Below are positions 12,886 through 26,477 of a DNA stretch of 64,000 nucleotides, piece by piece. The position numbers and the translations under genes were made by a program. The stretch is taken from positions 310,001 through 374,000 of the forward strand of contig JAQFWX010000027.1 in assembly GCA_027605045.1 (NCBI GenBank), read 5' to 3'. Each line of letters opens with the position of its first letter. Position 1 is the stretch's first letter. The notes beneath the pieces were generated by a model. It was not told the origin of the DNA and did not search any database. It was given only the letters and a program-made list of their open reading frames with translations. This DNA is from Phallus indusiatus (Eukaryota > Basidiomycota > Agaricomycetes > Phallales > Phallaceae).

Positions 12886-15800
12886 ATATAGATGGTGCGG
12901 ATGGTGGTTAAAGGAATTCGTAATTTGTTGCGTCTCGTTTAGGACTAGTGCCCGCCACGGTCATTCCGTTGTTTTGGTTCGAATTTATCCTTGACTCCCC
13001 TTAAAAGATCCCAAGAGTTAAAATTGAAATTCTTTCTTTTTGCAAAATAGAAAGACGATTGTTTTACTCCCGGAGGTTTTGAATGTCCGCTTTGTTCAAC
13101 AGGGGAAGATGGAAATCAGAGCTTTGATTCTATCTTCTTTTTTACTCAGAACGTGGTCAACCCCATTGGGAATGGTCGTTCTTTCTCTCCACACAGAAGA
13201 AGATCAAATGATTGCAGATCCGCCAGCTTCAAAGAAACCATTATCCAACGAAAAAGCTACTTTTGAAGGTTGCTATCAATATCTGCGGCCGCTCTAAATT
13301 TGCTTTGATGGCCGTTTTGGCCGCGAGGTAAGTGTTTTTTCTCATGTCAAAGAGTAATCATTTCTCTTACCGCCGATTCTTGTTCAAAGCGTCTAGACCC
13401 GCCGCTAATGAGGCCATATCAGCTCGCGAACGCGATCCGCCCAATTGCAATTTGCACGCTACTTTTGTAAACATCATTGTCTATTCAAATGTCAACCATA
13501 TTCAAATCTCGTTAGAAATTAATATCCAAAGCATTTGAATGATTTGCGATAAATTTTCAGTCGCTCCGACTAAGTGCGAACTTTGTTCTTTTCAGTGGTG
13601 TATGCATCGAATAGGATAAATTGCGACAAAAAAAAAGTCTTTTTCAATTATCTCTAGACCTTCCTTGTTTGTCCTAGTCGTTTGCTCTGGTTAGTACCAA
13701 TACACCCAAATACAAATACCTGAAATGTTCTTTTCCTTCAGGCTAGCGTAAAATGCTTTGTCAGAATCTGTGATTGATTTAGCTCATGCATATCACATGC
13801 GAAAAGTGATCAACAGATTGTCCATCGTCCTTGCCCTATTCAAAGAATCGGTTACTAGTATCAAATGGTGCCAAGTTGTCCCTAACAACACTATGTCATT
13901 CCCAAATCTAAAAGCCCGGCATGGCAGTTGTCCGACCCGTCCGATACTGGAAATATGTTTGTATTGATTACGCTGTAAGTTCATTCCCCGCATTCAAATT
14001 GAAAACGCGATATCGCGTCCATTCATGATTGATAGCTCAATGAATTATTGTGACATCGCGTTACACCACGCGTTTTTTAGTTGAGCTATTTATAACACCA
14101 AAGGTCATCAAACTGGTGAAACACAACAGGATTATTGGCTTGACAAATTAAATGTAACCCTACCTCGAGTCATAAGATAGTCTAGTGATTGAATACTTTG
14201 ATTTCGTGAAGATATTTAATTGCTGAGGAGATTCAAGGTCACGTATCCGATTGCCACATGATTGGAAATATCCCTGATTAAACAGAACGAGGAATTTCAT
14301 TTGTGCTAGCAAGCTGACTCCTGAGGACAACATTTACCATCAGTTAGGGTAGACGGCTGAGTAAAAGAATTAAATATTCAATTATACAGGTTCGGGTGCA
14401 ATTCACGCCTATTTTCATGCGCAGACCTAGCTGATATCGAATACTGATACATAGGTTCGCTTCGGTCTTGGATCAGGAGGGCATTTTGATAATATCGTCA
14501 ATTGTATTCTGTCGGAAGCCGGCCGTTTTTTGCAACAGCTCGTTTAAGAGAAGTAGAAGAAAATATTATAAGCCGAAAACGGGTATCACCTAAACATTCT
14601 GGAAAGATGAAAATCTAACTTGCCAGCTATCACAGCATTCCCTGCGGTCTGAAGGCTTGAAGCTTGACCTGACGCACTTAATTCCGATTTTCCAGCTTCG
14701 GGGCCGGTTGAGCGCGGCAATAGATGACATCTCTAAATTAACAAATCCATCCGCAGCTTGAAACTGTATATTACGATATAAAGCATATCCATCTATCAGG
14801 ACTCCGAGGACTGCGTTGAATCATATACATATTCGTATTGCTATATAAACCAAGTCTGTAAATGTCAAAAAGGCGGAGACCGGAGAATTTATTCTCTTGA
14901 CGCCTGTGTCACTTACCTAGCACTGATATGCTTCAATATCATATTCACAAGAGATGGAGCTGAACCCTAAGTGATTTGCAGTGTCATGTGCGCATGAGAA
15001 CGCGTAAGCCACGTTCGCCGATCCTGCTCCTAACGGCAAGAATTCGAACATCTGCAAAAAGACACCAATTAGAGTGGATTTAATTCAATGGGCTCAACTG
15101 GTCTAAAGGCACTTTAGATGAAAGTTTATCAGATGAGCTTTTTTTAAAAATCTTACAAACCAAGATTACAAACCTGGACAGCGTTGATGAAGATCCTACA
15201 TACATTACCTACAACAAAAATCTTTCAGATGATGTGCTAGCTTTTAGACATCAAATAACTACTACCTTTGGAAATAATGTATCGAGTAATTGCACGCCAT
15301 AGCACTCCAGTAGATGCTAATGTGATGGAGGATTTGGAGTGACTAGTAAGCTGAATAATAGAGCGGATGCGAAGTCGACTAGCGGTGAAAATCTCTCCGG
15401 AACTAGGCCCTGTCACCCTGATCATCTGTTTTCACCGAAAGAACTAGCACATAGACCAATGAGGCTTTAATCGCGGAATTCCATAGAACCGACGATGAAG
15501 AATAGCGAGTCGGAGTTGATGCTGTGCAAGCTGCAGTGTCATTGGCTCATTGGCTGACTAACGTCCTCATCCGACTCGGAGTTTCCGCCATCGGGGCACT
15601 TCGTCCATGTCGGATAGTAATGGAAATCGCTCCAGCTGGAAGATGCGACAGCAGAAATGCAGTGATCGGCCTGAATTTGCCTTTTTCAGTATTTGTTCAC
15701 CACAAGCCATTCGGATTCCAATTCGGACTCACAAATGGCACAGTCTTCAACACAGCCTGACGATCGTTGTTGTTTCTAGTTCATGTGAGAGGAATCGCGG

Positions 15801-17778
15801 GACATTCAGTGGCACGTAGTTTCGCAGAGTCACAATCGCCGGTATTTCCTCGAATGCCTCAGTTCCGATCGGACGAGAAAATGACTGCGTATAAGAAGGG
15901 CACGGAGCATTGCCATCTGCACCTACAATGTCGGCAAAAGACGTTTTTTTTTGCATGCCATACGATTCATTGATGAAAAAACGTGTTGATTCTATAAGTA
16001 GAACATTAATAATTATTCCAAATGATAGTAAAGCATAGATCTCAACGTGCTGTGTAACGTATTCCGGAACGTTCGATAATCCAGTCAGCCTGTCTGGCTC
16101 TTGCCATATGATATCTTCGGTGACTCAGGAATGGTGTGATATGAAACAATGGTCTCAAGTATCAGAGGAATATAAAAAGTGGATCTAGGAAGTGTCATGA
16201 GTGTCACTGCGCTCCGGAGACAGACAACCAAGTCCTACCTTCCACTCTGAGCTTTCTCCACATTCTTCGAAGTCTTAATCATGGTCTTTTTATGAAGTAG
16301 ATTTACACAGACCTCTAGATATGGGCTCCGTATCGGATCGATATTAGCTCTCGGCCAATTTCACCAAATTATGTACCCCACACCATACTTTGTCCCCTAC
16401 TTGCACCGCTAATAAAAATACCTTTTAGTCGATATTTTGAGGTTCTCCCCGAGCGGATTGTCAGTCACTAGACGATTGAACATCTTGTCCTCTATTCTGA
16501 CCCAAATTGATGGTAGCTTAGCCTTGTGAGAACACTGCTGTGGTCACCTCTCTGGGGGCGAGGGAGAGTGAAATGGGGGAGTCCGGAGATGGCACGTTTT
16601 TCCTCCTTCTTTATCGAGGACTTGTGGAGTTAATCAAATATCCAACGCCTCTTTGTTACAATTCATTTCATAAACGATGTCATGCAAATTCCGAGGCGGA
16701 CCTAGTATGGCTGCTCTAACAAGTCATTGGCCCTTTTCGCGGGGGGAAACATGCAGCGTGGTGAGGTGGGGTCAAAAATAAGTATCAAAAGCCCTTTTCG
16801 CGATAACACCTCATATGACATACATTACAAATATCGCATGTCAGGCGGGATATGGAAGTTTAAGAATGCCAAAACGAAGCCTGGAGGTCCTGAAGATAGC
16901 GGAAAAAAACATACTTTACCGGTAGAATGTGACACATAATACCGAATACCTTTTTGCAGCAGATAACGAGGCGATTGACGGGAAGGAGAATCCTAGACTT
17001 CTTCTCTAAGAGGTTATCTAGTTGGTCAAACCTGAGTCTCGTTTTTTGGGGTTCTGACAACTGACAAAGCGGTCCGTACTAAGGCTGCGGGGGAGACGAT
17101 GTATAACTTTAGCCATGTTTTTTTTTCATAAACACAATGCGTTATCTCGGTAACTGAAACACTTCTTTCATAATAATAGAAAACTGTATAACCAGGGATC
17201 TTGAGATACCGTGAGAGTGGCTTCTTGCTTTTCCATTTTTCATCTGCGTCTAGTTCTTCTAACCACAAAAGGTCACGAAATAAGTGGAGCGATGGACAGC
17301 GCGGGACTAAAAGAACACTGTTCCTGAGGAATTTATTTATGTTTTTTTGGTGATAATTCGGTATATCAAACCTCTTGCTGGCTTAAAAACAAAAAAAAAA
17401 CACAGCAGAATATAGAATAGATCAGGGGAAAGAAAAAACAACACAGTTTGCTCAGGATATTTGTCATTTCCCCCCCGAATAATAGGACATAATCTGGCGA
17501 TAAAATCATAAGCGTCTTTTCTTTTTACTTCCTTAAGAGGTACGAATGTGAGCTATACAATGGACACGCGGCCGAGGAGATGATTGAACCGGATGAAACC
17601 GAGATATTACAACATGATATAACTGATGATTGAGTTTCAAAATACATTATATTAGGGGGAAAATAGAATCAAATACATCCATCATGTGCGAACCGAATCA
17701 GATCATTGGTGCTTGTCAATTACGTTCCTAATAATGTCTCATATTGAAAGAAGACATAACAACCATCTCTTTTCAATC
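12886..17778. other. Gene-poor interval
   Basis: No gene could be supported. Near 13290-13400 a hydrophobic stretch (FALMAVLAA) before a GTAAGT donor resembles the start of a small secreted protein, but the reading frame stops just after the apparent acceptor. An ATG-less open frame lies at 15084-15302 (see findings). The rest holds only short, motif-free frames on both strands. Confidence 0.45.
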
Positions 17779-19662
17779 TCAAGATGCAATCAGTACCTAG
17801 TATTTTTTTTAGTATTTCAAAAAAAAAGATGCCTTCGTTTCTATACACAATAGTAAACTCACAGCAGACGGAGTTAGGCCTAGCTCGCTTAGAGTTTTCG
17901 AAAAGTCATCCCTGTTGAAATTTTTTCTGCGAAAAAATTGGGTTATGATGATAATGAGATAAAGAGATTACGTTAAAGGGAAGAAGAAGAAATGTCACAG
18001 GTTAGATGGACTTGTTTATACCTTGGGAAATGTAAAGCAAAGGACACTGTTTCCACATCTACGGCGAGCGTCTGGGCAGCCAGGAACTCTGCCACCTGGC
18101 TTAAGGCTAGAAAGAATACATTCCACGTTTTAAAATATGATACTTTCACTTTCTATAAAAGAAGAAAACCTTACTTGAGTCGCTAGGCAATGTTGTTGTG
18201 TATGGCTGACCACCAGACGCGAGCCGGATCTGAAAAAACATTGACAACCTAGTTAATCCGGGAAGCTCTCATTAACACCAATTTAATTTACCTGAAGTCT
18301 AGTTTCTTTGTATTCCTTGCTGGGAACCGCCGCGGAACCCGTGACTGATTTGGAAGAACCTTGTGATGTGGAAGATACAGAAGGCTCCGGCTGCAAACCC
18401 TGCCTCAGAGCCTTCTCACGTGCCGCCTTTTCTGCTCTTGCCCGTTTATCGGCTTCGATTTGGGCTTTAACAGCTGCTTTAGCTTGAGCATCGGCGATTT
18501 TATCTTGGTGAATAAATGATGGCGCCAAGTGAGGATAACGAAACCAAAACATTATGATGATGATGATGATAATGGTGACGGTGGTGGTGATAAGGAGTGC
18601 CAGATATGAGCGTTGAATGCTGCAGCCCGCAAAGTTTCACCATCTAAACACACCTTTCTTTCTCTGCTCTGCTTCTTTAATTGCCTCTTTAGCTTTTAGT
18701 TCTTCCCGAATAGCACCCATGTCCTAAATTTGATCATTAATATTTCAAAAGAAACGTAAACAGAAAAACGCAGTTGAACCTTGGCCCCTTTACGGCGAAT
18801 CATCTCATTTGCTTTATTATCTATAGCGTCTTGTTCGGCTTTCTTAGCACGTTTTTCTGCCATCTTCTCCCTCAGTTCGGCTAATTTTTTGGCTTTTTCT
18901 TCCTCAGTCAAGGGTTTGATCTTTTATCAATAACCAGAGTTAAGAAAGCAGTTCGCAGCATGAGACTTAGTCTAGAAGGAGAGAAAAAAGGAAATGAACG
19001 GCGACAACGAACCTCCTCAGTGGATTCCTCAAATTGATCATGTCCCGATTTCTCCGCGTGAAAGTTTGCTAAAGCTGTATTTCGAAATATTTTCCCACAC
19101 TGGGAGCACTTTATGCTCTGCCATGCGAGTCAGACGTTTTTTTCTGACAGAAAAGTGATTTACCCGAAGGATCCGCTTACCTTTGCTTCGACGTCTTGTT
19201 TTCCTGTTTCGCCGGCTGCGGGCCCATAGACAGCCTTCAGCGCTTCCATGTCGTTCTCATCATCGTCATCCACGGCGGCTGATGCGCCACTGGCGCTGGG
19301 TGCAGCGGAAACCTCCGTCATGTCCGGGATAGGCTTATCTTGATTTTCTAACAAATGGTCCATGGCAGGCTGAAGACCACGATTGGATGTTGCCCTGAGG
19401 GCCCCTGTTTTGTAGCACCAGCGAGGTAAGATGCACAAAAATCGGGCGGGTGGACGACGAATATGTATATCATCCATGTCAACATCATGATCGTAATACG
19501 ACAGTTGCAGCGATTGGAAGAAAAGCACACGGACAAGTTGATGGTTATTCAGATGAAATGAGCAAATCGGTGATCGTTATTTTGCATGGGTGGTGCACAC
19601 GTACATTCGACCCGGTCGACCTCGAATCCCATTGACAATAATGTATCTCTATCGGAGGGCAT
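17779..19662 (-). CDS. UBA-UBX domain protein (UBXN1/SAKS1-like)
   Basis: Ten exons (19605-19662, 19181-19404, 19013-19117, 18780-18920, 18654-18723, 18292-18503, 18175-18229, 18022-18106, 17863-17926, 17779-17796) give 343 residues. An N-terminal UBA domain (LLSMGFEVDRVEWALRATSN) binds ubiquitin. An acidic linker leads to a single C2H2 finger (CSQCGKIF...HAEKSGH). A long Lys/Glu/Ala-rich coiled coil follows, and then a C-terminal UBX domain (KEYKETRLQIRLASGGQPY ... LGLTPSAVLIAS). UBX domains bind Cdc48/p97. By family knowledge this is an adaptor linking ubiquitylated clients to Cdc48, in cytosol and nucleus. The intron inside the UBA domain is unusually long here (about 200 bp), and the last coding exon has only five codons plus stop. 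Confidence 0.9.
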
Positions 19663-20523
19663 TTCCTTAAACAAAAAGTAGACAAATGGGAGATCAAAGG
19701 AGATGAAGTAATGCACTGAATGCTTTGTTTCGGCATGCACGGTAACCCGCTGCGAGTCGGACGGTCGGAATCTCAAAAATTGGGTCGGGGTCCTGTGTCA
19801 CATGTATTATAGATGCTATGTGACAGACTAGTCACGCTGTCACAAGCACTGCTGTCCCCATCTCCATCATTCGCGCCTGTGCGGAAGTGGACTATATGTA
19901 ATAAGTAAGGCTGATCTCTCTGCGAACACTTCGTTTTTGAGCGCGTTCTGCAGCAAATTTAAGCAGGGATGAGGTGCTAGATTTTCCTAGGGTTTGCTGG
20001 AAAAGACATCACAGGAAACAACAGCCAACTGGTTCTGTTCCGAGTCCATCACAGGGCGGCCACTTCCCTCCTCGCCATGCATGGGGACAGGTTAAATTTA
20101 AATTTATTATTTTTTTGGGGTAAATTTCAAAAATAACTAAATTGGGCGGTATTACTAATATTCATGACCTTTTATCACTAGAAAAAAACAAAAACCATGG
20201 TAAAATATCTGTATTGGTCAGGAACAAATTCAGTTAGCACGTTTCGCGCTCCGTGACTCATCCCGGTAACAGGTTCACGAACAATCCACACTTGCATGAC
20301 TACACATATCCGGTCCCCCGAATTTGATTCAATCTGATGTCCTCATGAATACGCAGAGAATCTGTAAGCGCTGTGGGATATCTTTTTGAGCACGCTGAAT
20401 AAGTACTGGATAGGATATATAAATTAACTAAACCAGACTTGGGATGGCCGTCATTACCTCGACTCTATTCCCCCTCCTTGACGTTTTGCGTACGATATCG
20501 TCAGCTACACCAACATATCTACC
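19663..20523. other. Divergent promoter region
   Basis: It lies between the - strand UBX gene and the + strand zinc-finger gene. An AT-rich patch is at 20095-20200. A clear TATA box precedes the + strand gene. Confidence 0.5.
20416..20423 (+). promoter_or_regulatory. TATA box of the 20524-21656 gene
   Basis: TATATAAA about 100 bp upstream of the start codon. Confidence 0.6.
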
Positions 20524-21656
20524 ATGACGTATTCCTCACCGTACTACCAGTCTTCAGACATCTTCGCATCGACATCGACTGCCGGTACGTCTCTGGGCAG
20601 CTCTGGTACCTCCGAACCACGTTTTGCTAATGAAGACATTTCTTCCACACTAATAGGGGCCGAATATTATACATCTCAGCCGGTCGTTCCTCACCATGGC
20701 ACGAGCTACCAGGATCTATATGGTACCGTCTCTCTCTCGCCAAATTCTATACCGCTCTGTTGTGTTGACGACCTTGTCTTATTTCTGCAAAACAGAGTCA
20801 AAACCGATTGTTCGTCGGACGCCACCCAATGCTCTATATCCGTCAATGGACTATCGCAGTACACAACCGCCGACATTATACGCTTCCTACCAACAACCAC
20901 CACAACCGCAACAATCACAACATTCCGTCATCCCAGATTCCTTCGAAGACATGTATAATAATGGCACTGGACCTATGGTACGTACAATTCTTCAAACAAA
21001 CAAACCGTTTTTACACTATTCGTCATGATTGACAAATAGTTTATTTCCACACAGACTTATTCACCACCAGAGTCACAGTCACCAGATTTGCCACTCGGCG
21101 TCGAACACAACTATATTACCGTAATGGAGCTCACACATAGACAAATACTTAGTCTCTATGTCCGACAATTACCTTCAGGCAATCGCCGCAGTCTTGCATG
21201 TAAATATAGCCGCTGTTCGTATCCATCGGCCTTCCGGACAGAGGAGGAGGCAGTACAACACGTCACTTCGGCGCACTTGAACCAATCATGGGAGGGTTTC
21301 GTATGTCTTACTTGGTAAGTTACAAATCCATCCCAGCCCCCTAATTCCATTTTTGACTCACGGCCCTTATTTTATTTCCCTGTTTTCCTACCCTAGCGGT
21401 GTACTAATGGCGCGCAAGCAAGACGCTGTTCGTCATGTGAAAACAATGAATGCCGGAAAGAAATATGAATGTGCAGTATGGTATGTCATCGTTTATTATC
21501 AAACCGTATACCCTTTTGTTCCGTACTGAACCGATAATAATTCCTTCTAGTCATAAAACTTATGCGCGGAAAGATTACCGAAACATTCATCAAACACGGT
21601 GTTCGTCTAATTTCAAATATCCAGCGGATGGTAATACCCACGAAGCATTCTATTAA
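20524..21656 (+). CDS. Three-finger zinc-finger protein, paralogue of 8686-9422
   Basis: Exons 20524-20722, 20796-20977, 21055-21314, 21397-21480 and 21551-21656 give 276 residues, all phases consistent. The N-terminal half is rich in Ser, Thr, Tyr, Pro and Gln, like an activation or disordered region. The C-terminal half has three fingers. Finger 1 is Cys176-x4-Cys181-x14-His196-x4-His201. Finger 2 is Cys211-x2-Cys214-x12-His227. Finger 3 is Cys239-x2-Cys242-x12-His255-x3-Cys259 (motif CHKTYARKDYRNIHQTRC). Introns 3 and 4 split the codon of the second Cys of fingers 2 and 3. Likely a transcription-factor-like protein, by inference. Finger 2 has no clear fourth ligand (HVKTMN). Confidence 0.8.
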
Positions 21657-24600
21657 ATGAAAGGACTATTCTTCGTTAGCTTCCGATTAATCCACGGCAT
21701 TTTATTTCGCATTTTTCACTAAGAGTTTTAATTAATAGTCTTCAACTGCCAGGAGCAACTATTTTCTCTTCTTTTTTCTTCTTTTTTCTTCTTTTTTCTT
21801 CTTTTTTCTTCTTCCTCTTGACTTATCAATATTATTTCCTAGAACAATTTAAAATTATCATTAATCAGACTGTAGACATAGTCTTCCTTTATATCATAGT
21901 AGTGTCTTAATGTCCCATCCTCTGTATTTACACACGCAGTTTTCCTCCACTCAAATATATAAATATATATAAATATACATCCTAGGTTTTTAAGACCGTG
22001 CTTGATGATTTGATCAACGTATCTGAATCGTTTTTATACATAATGGCACGTTGCAGCAATCTTAGCTATACTAGGGAATCTACAAGGGACAGAGCATCAA
22101 TTTACTCATAAAGAAATAAATCGTGCCAGTTGGAAATTGACTTTTGATTCTAATTTGCGGGGGGTGGTATTCCCTCAGCAACGGTTTTACGAACCGAATA
22201 AAGACTCAGGTTCATCGGAGGTTCCAAATGTTAACCGATTATGCGTCGATTATGCGCTGTTAGGTGTTTTCGTGCGTGGTAGGCACTTTTTTCCCTGACC
22301 GAGACATGCGCGTATAAGACCAGGTTGACACCCTCTAAAAAAGTCGAGCCATGCATCAGGCCTGGTGATCAGGGTAGGAAGAGCTACGCGAACTCGAACC
22401 TTTACGCGGCGTTAATGGTTATAAAGCTCAATCAATTTCCTGCTTTCCGAGAAAACGCGTTGATAGAGTAGACTTATCTCGCATGCTCAGGCTGTCAAAA
22501 TCATACATCTTTCAATTTTTCATTTACATAATACAGTTTAATTTCTCCAGCTGAGCTCCGACCTCATACCCAACTCTGCCTCTGATCATTGACGGGTTTA
22601 TTTGTCCTGTACCGTCAATCATATAGAAGAGTCGCATGATTCGTTTCAATAGTATCAATACAATTGGATAGATTCGCACAGCTGTTAGTTTGATTGCCTT
22701 GGCAATGGGTACTTGGATTTCGAACGGGGAGTATATGGCCGAAATCACTGCCCAAATGTTACTTATTGCAGGAACTTCAGTATCGCCGGAGGAAACCCTT
22801 TGAATATCTCTCTTCCCCTTTGCGCGGACTCCTGAAGGATCACATAACTCTTGGATTGGACAGGGGAGAGCGAAGTTCTCTTCTCAGATACAACCCAATA
22901 TATATCTCTGCACCGGCTTTGACTCGGAAATAACAATTCTAATTCCAGCCTCAACTGACCCTAGCTGTAGAGCTACAATATCCCACTGCATGATGTCAAA
23001 ATTTATTTACATGCATGAGAACTATTTCACAAAAAGGTAAAAAATTCCTGTTGCGTGACGTCCGGAGATATACTGAGTTAGGCTCAGTATTGTCGTTTGT
23101 TTATTGGGGTACTGACGCCTTCAAGAGTCTGAGGCCGCTAAGCAGACCGACCTCTTTTTAGCGATGGCGAGGCTCTTAGGCTCCACCTAAGAAATCTTGC
23201 CGTGTTCAGACGAGTATATCGGAATGGACATGGGAGAGATCTTGGCCAGGATGCGCCATCACTTGCTCAAATGTGGTTAACAGATCTCGGACTGGAGTCT
23301 CAAGCGGAAAAGGACGAAGAACTTTCCCCATGGTACTATTTAATATCGCGCGCGTTCGCTGTCACTTCCTGTTCCTGCTTTCTCGGTCCTCATTGGATAG
23401 TTGCAATTAATAATCTCACTAACTTTCGGTCAGATTGTTTGTCCCATTGCCTTAATAAATGCATATATCCATTGGGGATGAATGGATATGACGTAAACCC
23501 AGCTGTTGAATGGATTTCAAAAACAAAGGTTTCATCATCATTGTAAACCTACGCGATCACTCAAGAATAGTCCTGTTGATAGCCCGATGAACTGGTACAT
23601 TATCCGGTGCGGCGGCAAAGTCATGCATGTGCATACATGTACCAGGTAAAAACTCAAACTCAAACTTTGACTGACGCATGATGTATGACTCTTATTGAGA
23701 AACAGCCACAGACCAGAGAAACACTAGTTCAATCAGCCGGATTTTATGTATGTATTGTAATTATATGTATGCAAAGGTTTGTTGGTAATCGTTCTATACT
23801 TAGCATTTGAAATACCAGTTAGCCCCAAAAGGAATCCAAAATGTACGGCTAATGGATATAATGATGGGAGCTCTTGGATAGATAAGTGTGCGTATGTATG
23901 TCCATGTTACGATGGTGGATCTGGTGGATCACGTAGCTCCCGGCTCAATTATATCATTTGAGTCGTGCCGGGTAGCGCATACCAGTGCATAAAACTCATT
24001 GGTTGATGGCCATCTCCATGTTAATCATCAAACCACTAACATTCAAATCCGCAGTAGAGGAAAAAAGGCGACATCACCAACTGAGAGGCTCTTTCATATA
24101 TCAAAACACTTTCAAAACAAGAACAAAATGTAAACATAAGCATGTTATATATACCTATCAAATCGGGGTGACGACCCCTGAATATATTTGTGGAATAGAG
24201 CTGGATTTTTTCCACAACTGCTTGTCACCTTGATACTACTTTATGAACCCCCTCACATCTTCGTTGTCAGCACGCCTAAACCAAATTACCGGTACCTTCT
24301 ACAGAAAGCTTCAAAACAAATGGATATCGGATGATCGGACATAATCCGCCGCTAGAAGTTGTTTTCCGGGAGAGAGCCTATTCGTTCGGTTATCCAAAAT
24401 CTAATTAATGGTATGCGGCGTACTAGTAATGTAGCTTTTTGAATAGATGTTGAACAAAACCATGCAGTGAACTGCTTTTTTTACGGGGAATCTGCATCAA
24501 AAAGAGATGGCCATATCGTGATTTCGCGAATTACTTTAAACGCAGGGTCTTCGAGAAGAACAAGGGAGAGTCTCAATTCAATCGTCAGTCAGTGCTAATA

Positions 24601-25122
24601 CATACATACATAGTGACCCGTTTTGCCGAATCTCGGAACGCAACGATCAATTTAGGAACTGCAGCATCCCAAATCTAGAATATATTTGAATTCGTGTAAG
24701 CAAAAGATTCAGCGGCTCGCCCAACTAGCATTCAGTGCTTACTGGAACTAACGCCATACATAGCAGGTGTGTCCATCATGGGCAATTGATAGTATATGGA
24801 AGTCAGCACCGAGGCAGGTTTTACATAAACCTCGTTTATGCCTGGGGCACAGGAAAGGTAAATTCCCTCCCCGGAGGAAGCGTGTTTCAAAAGCGCATCT
24901 TACCTGAGAGTTACCAGGGCGTTAGAAGCAATACACGAGTGTAAATGCGAATTTGAGGGTTCTGGGGACAGTACAAGTGCCGAAGTTCTTTAGTAAATCT
25001 TTAAATTTGAAGCCGGCACATGGCAAAAAAACCAATTAATTAATTAAGCTTTAGTGAGAGAATGAATGGAACACATTGACGGTTATTGTCGTTTATTCCC
25101 GAATGATTAAGGATTAAGGTTA
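21657..25122. other. Gene-poor interval before the transposable element
   Basis: Apart from the polypyrimidine repeat there are only short open frames without motifs. Frames near 22.5-22.95 kb (-) and 23.2-23.5 kb (+) were inspected and match nothing I know. Confidence 0.45.
21770..21818. repeat. Polypyrimidine tandem repeat, unit of about 10 bp
   Basis: Four to five copies of TTCTTTTTTC about 115 bp after the zinc-finger stop codon, probably in its 3' flank. Confidence 0.8.
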
Positions 25123-25332
25123 CAGTGACGTGCAAAACCGTACACGCGTCTGTCACTTTTCGTGCGCAACACGCATAGCGGGCCAAATAAATTAGTATAA
25201 ATTGTGGAAATATTTGAGAAGATAGTTTAATATAATATCTAAATTCTGTATTAATTATGCTAAGAGTAAAAATCAATTGTGCTTGAGATATTTGCATTTT
25301 GTTGACGCTGGTTCAGGTGTACAGTTTTGCAC
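25123..25332 (+). repeat. Left terminal inverted repeat
   Basis: The outer core GTGCAAAACCGTACAC is at 25130-25145. An inverted version of the same core (GTGTACAGTTTTGCAC) is at 25317-25332, so the repeat is a foldback. Confidence 0.8.
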
Positions 25333-26477
25333 CTGAGGCCAAAATAGTGAAGAAGCATAATTATCACCACAATTGTTATAAAGTATCAGCTTTAAAATTT
25401 TAGTCATATATTATTCTATATTGAATGAATATTTTCAATGCTAACCATAACATAAATATACTGTTTTATTATTGCCAAAACCTCATTCTTCCACAGGACT
25501 GCACTGTCCTTTTTTACAGACATCTGTCAGCTTTTATTCTATGTTTTTCTAATGAAAGATGTTTATTTCATCCTTAAATAATGTTTTAAGTAGCTATATG
25601 TAAAAAAATGTCATACTGAGGGTCACTGTATGGTATTTAGTGCATGTTGTCCTCCTTGTATGCACACCATTTTTTTAATTATGACGTCCTGGTGCTAATT
25701 ATATTGAAACTAACGTTAAATTCAAATTTATAATAATATACTTCAACTATTAACAAGTAGGGTTACCATGATTTCAGTCTCTGGTGGGCTGAGAGGAACA
25801 TTTAACTTCAGTGGTTACCCACAGAAATTGACATGATCCTTGTTTGTCTAGAGAAGGTGTTATAAATGGGTGAGAGAGCCTCATTATCATTTCTAAATAT
25901 TCAAAAAAGTATTCTGAAAACAAAAGATTAATAGTTTCTATCAAATCAATGCCATCTATTTCTGGATTATTCTGGTCTCCAGCTAGGCTGGCATCCCCAA
26001 AAAAACCTGATTTGTACCCAAGCCATAAATGTATTTACACTGGAGTCATTCTTAACATAATTAACACATATTATTTCAGATTACACGGTAGTTTTATCGA
26101 AGAAAAAAATACAGCAAGGGTCTGTAGAAAAGTACTAAAACAAGGCCTTTTGACAGTGTAATTAACATGAAAACAACAGGCCTGATCAATATTATCCACC
26201 AAGAACCATCCTAAACACATAATTTAATAATTTAAAATGTATCCCAATCATAATATGTCATTTTGTTTCTGAAAAATTATATGATGACATAGTAAAGACA
26301 CTCCCCGGGCATGATCTCCACAAATGATTCATAATTAGCCTCAGGATAAAATAATAGCAATGGATATCATAGAAATAGATTAATATAACCTATATCAGCA
26401 ATATATAATTTTTCCAGACCCATGAGACACAGAAATTGGTTTGGAATATATGTATTTGTGACTTTTCCACACTTCGA

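Noticed and set aside
13197..13400. Hydrophobic segment before a GTAAGT donor, like a secreted small protein
   Set aside because: No start codon at the expected place, and the frame hits a stop right after the acceptor in the matching phase.
22524..22954. - strand frames with hydrophobic content
   Set aside because: No family motif and no convincing splice join between the two frames.
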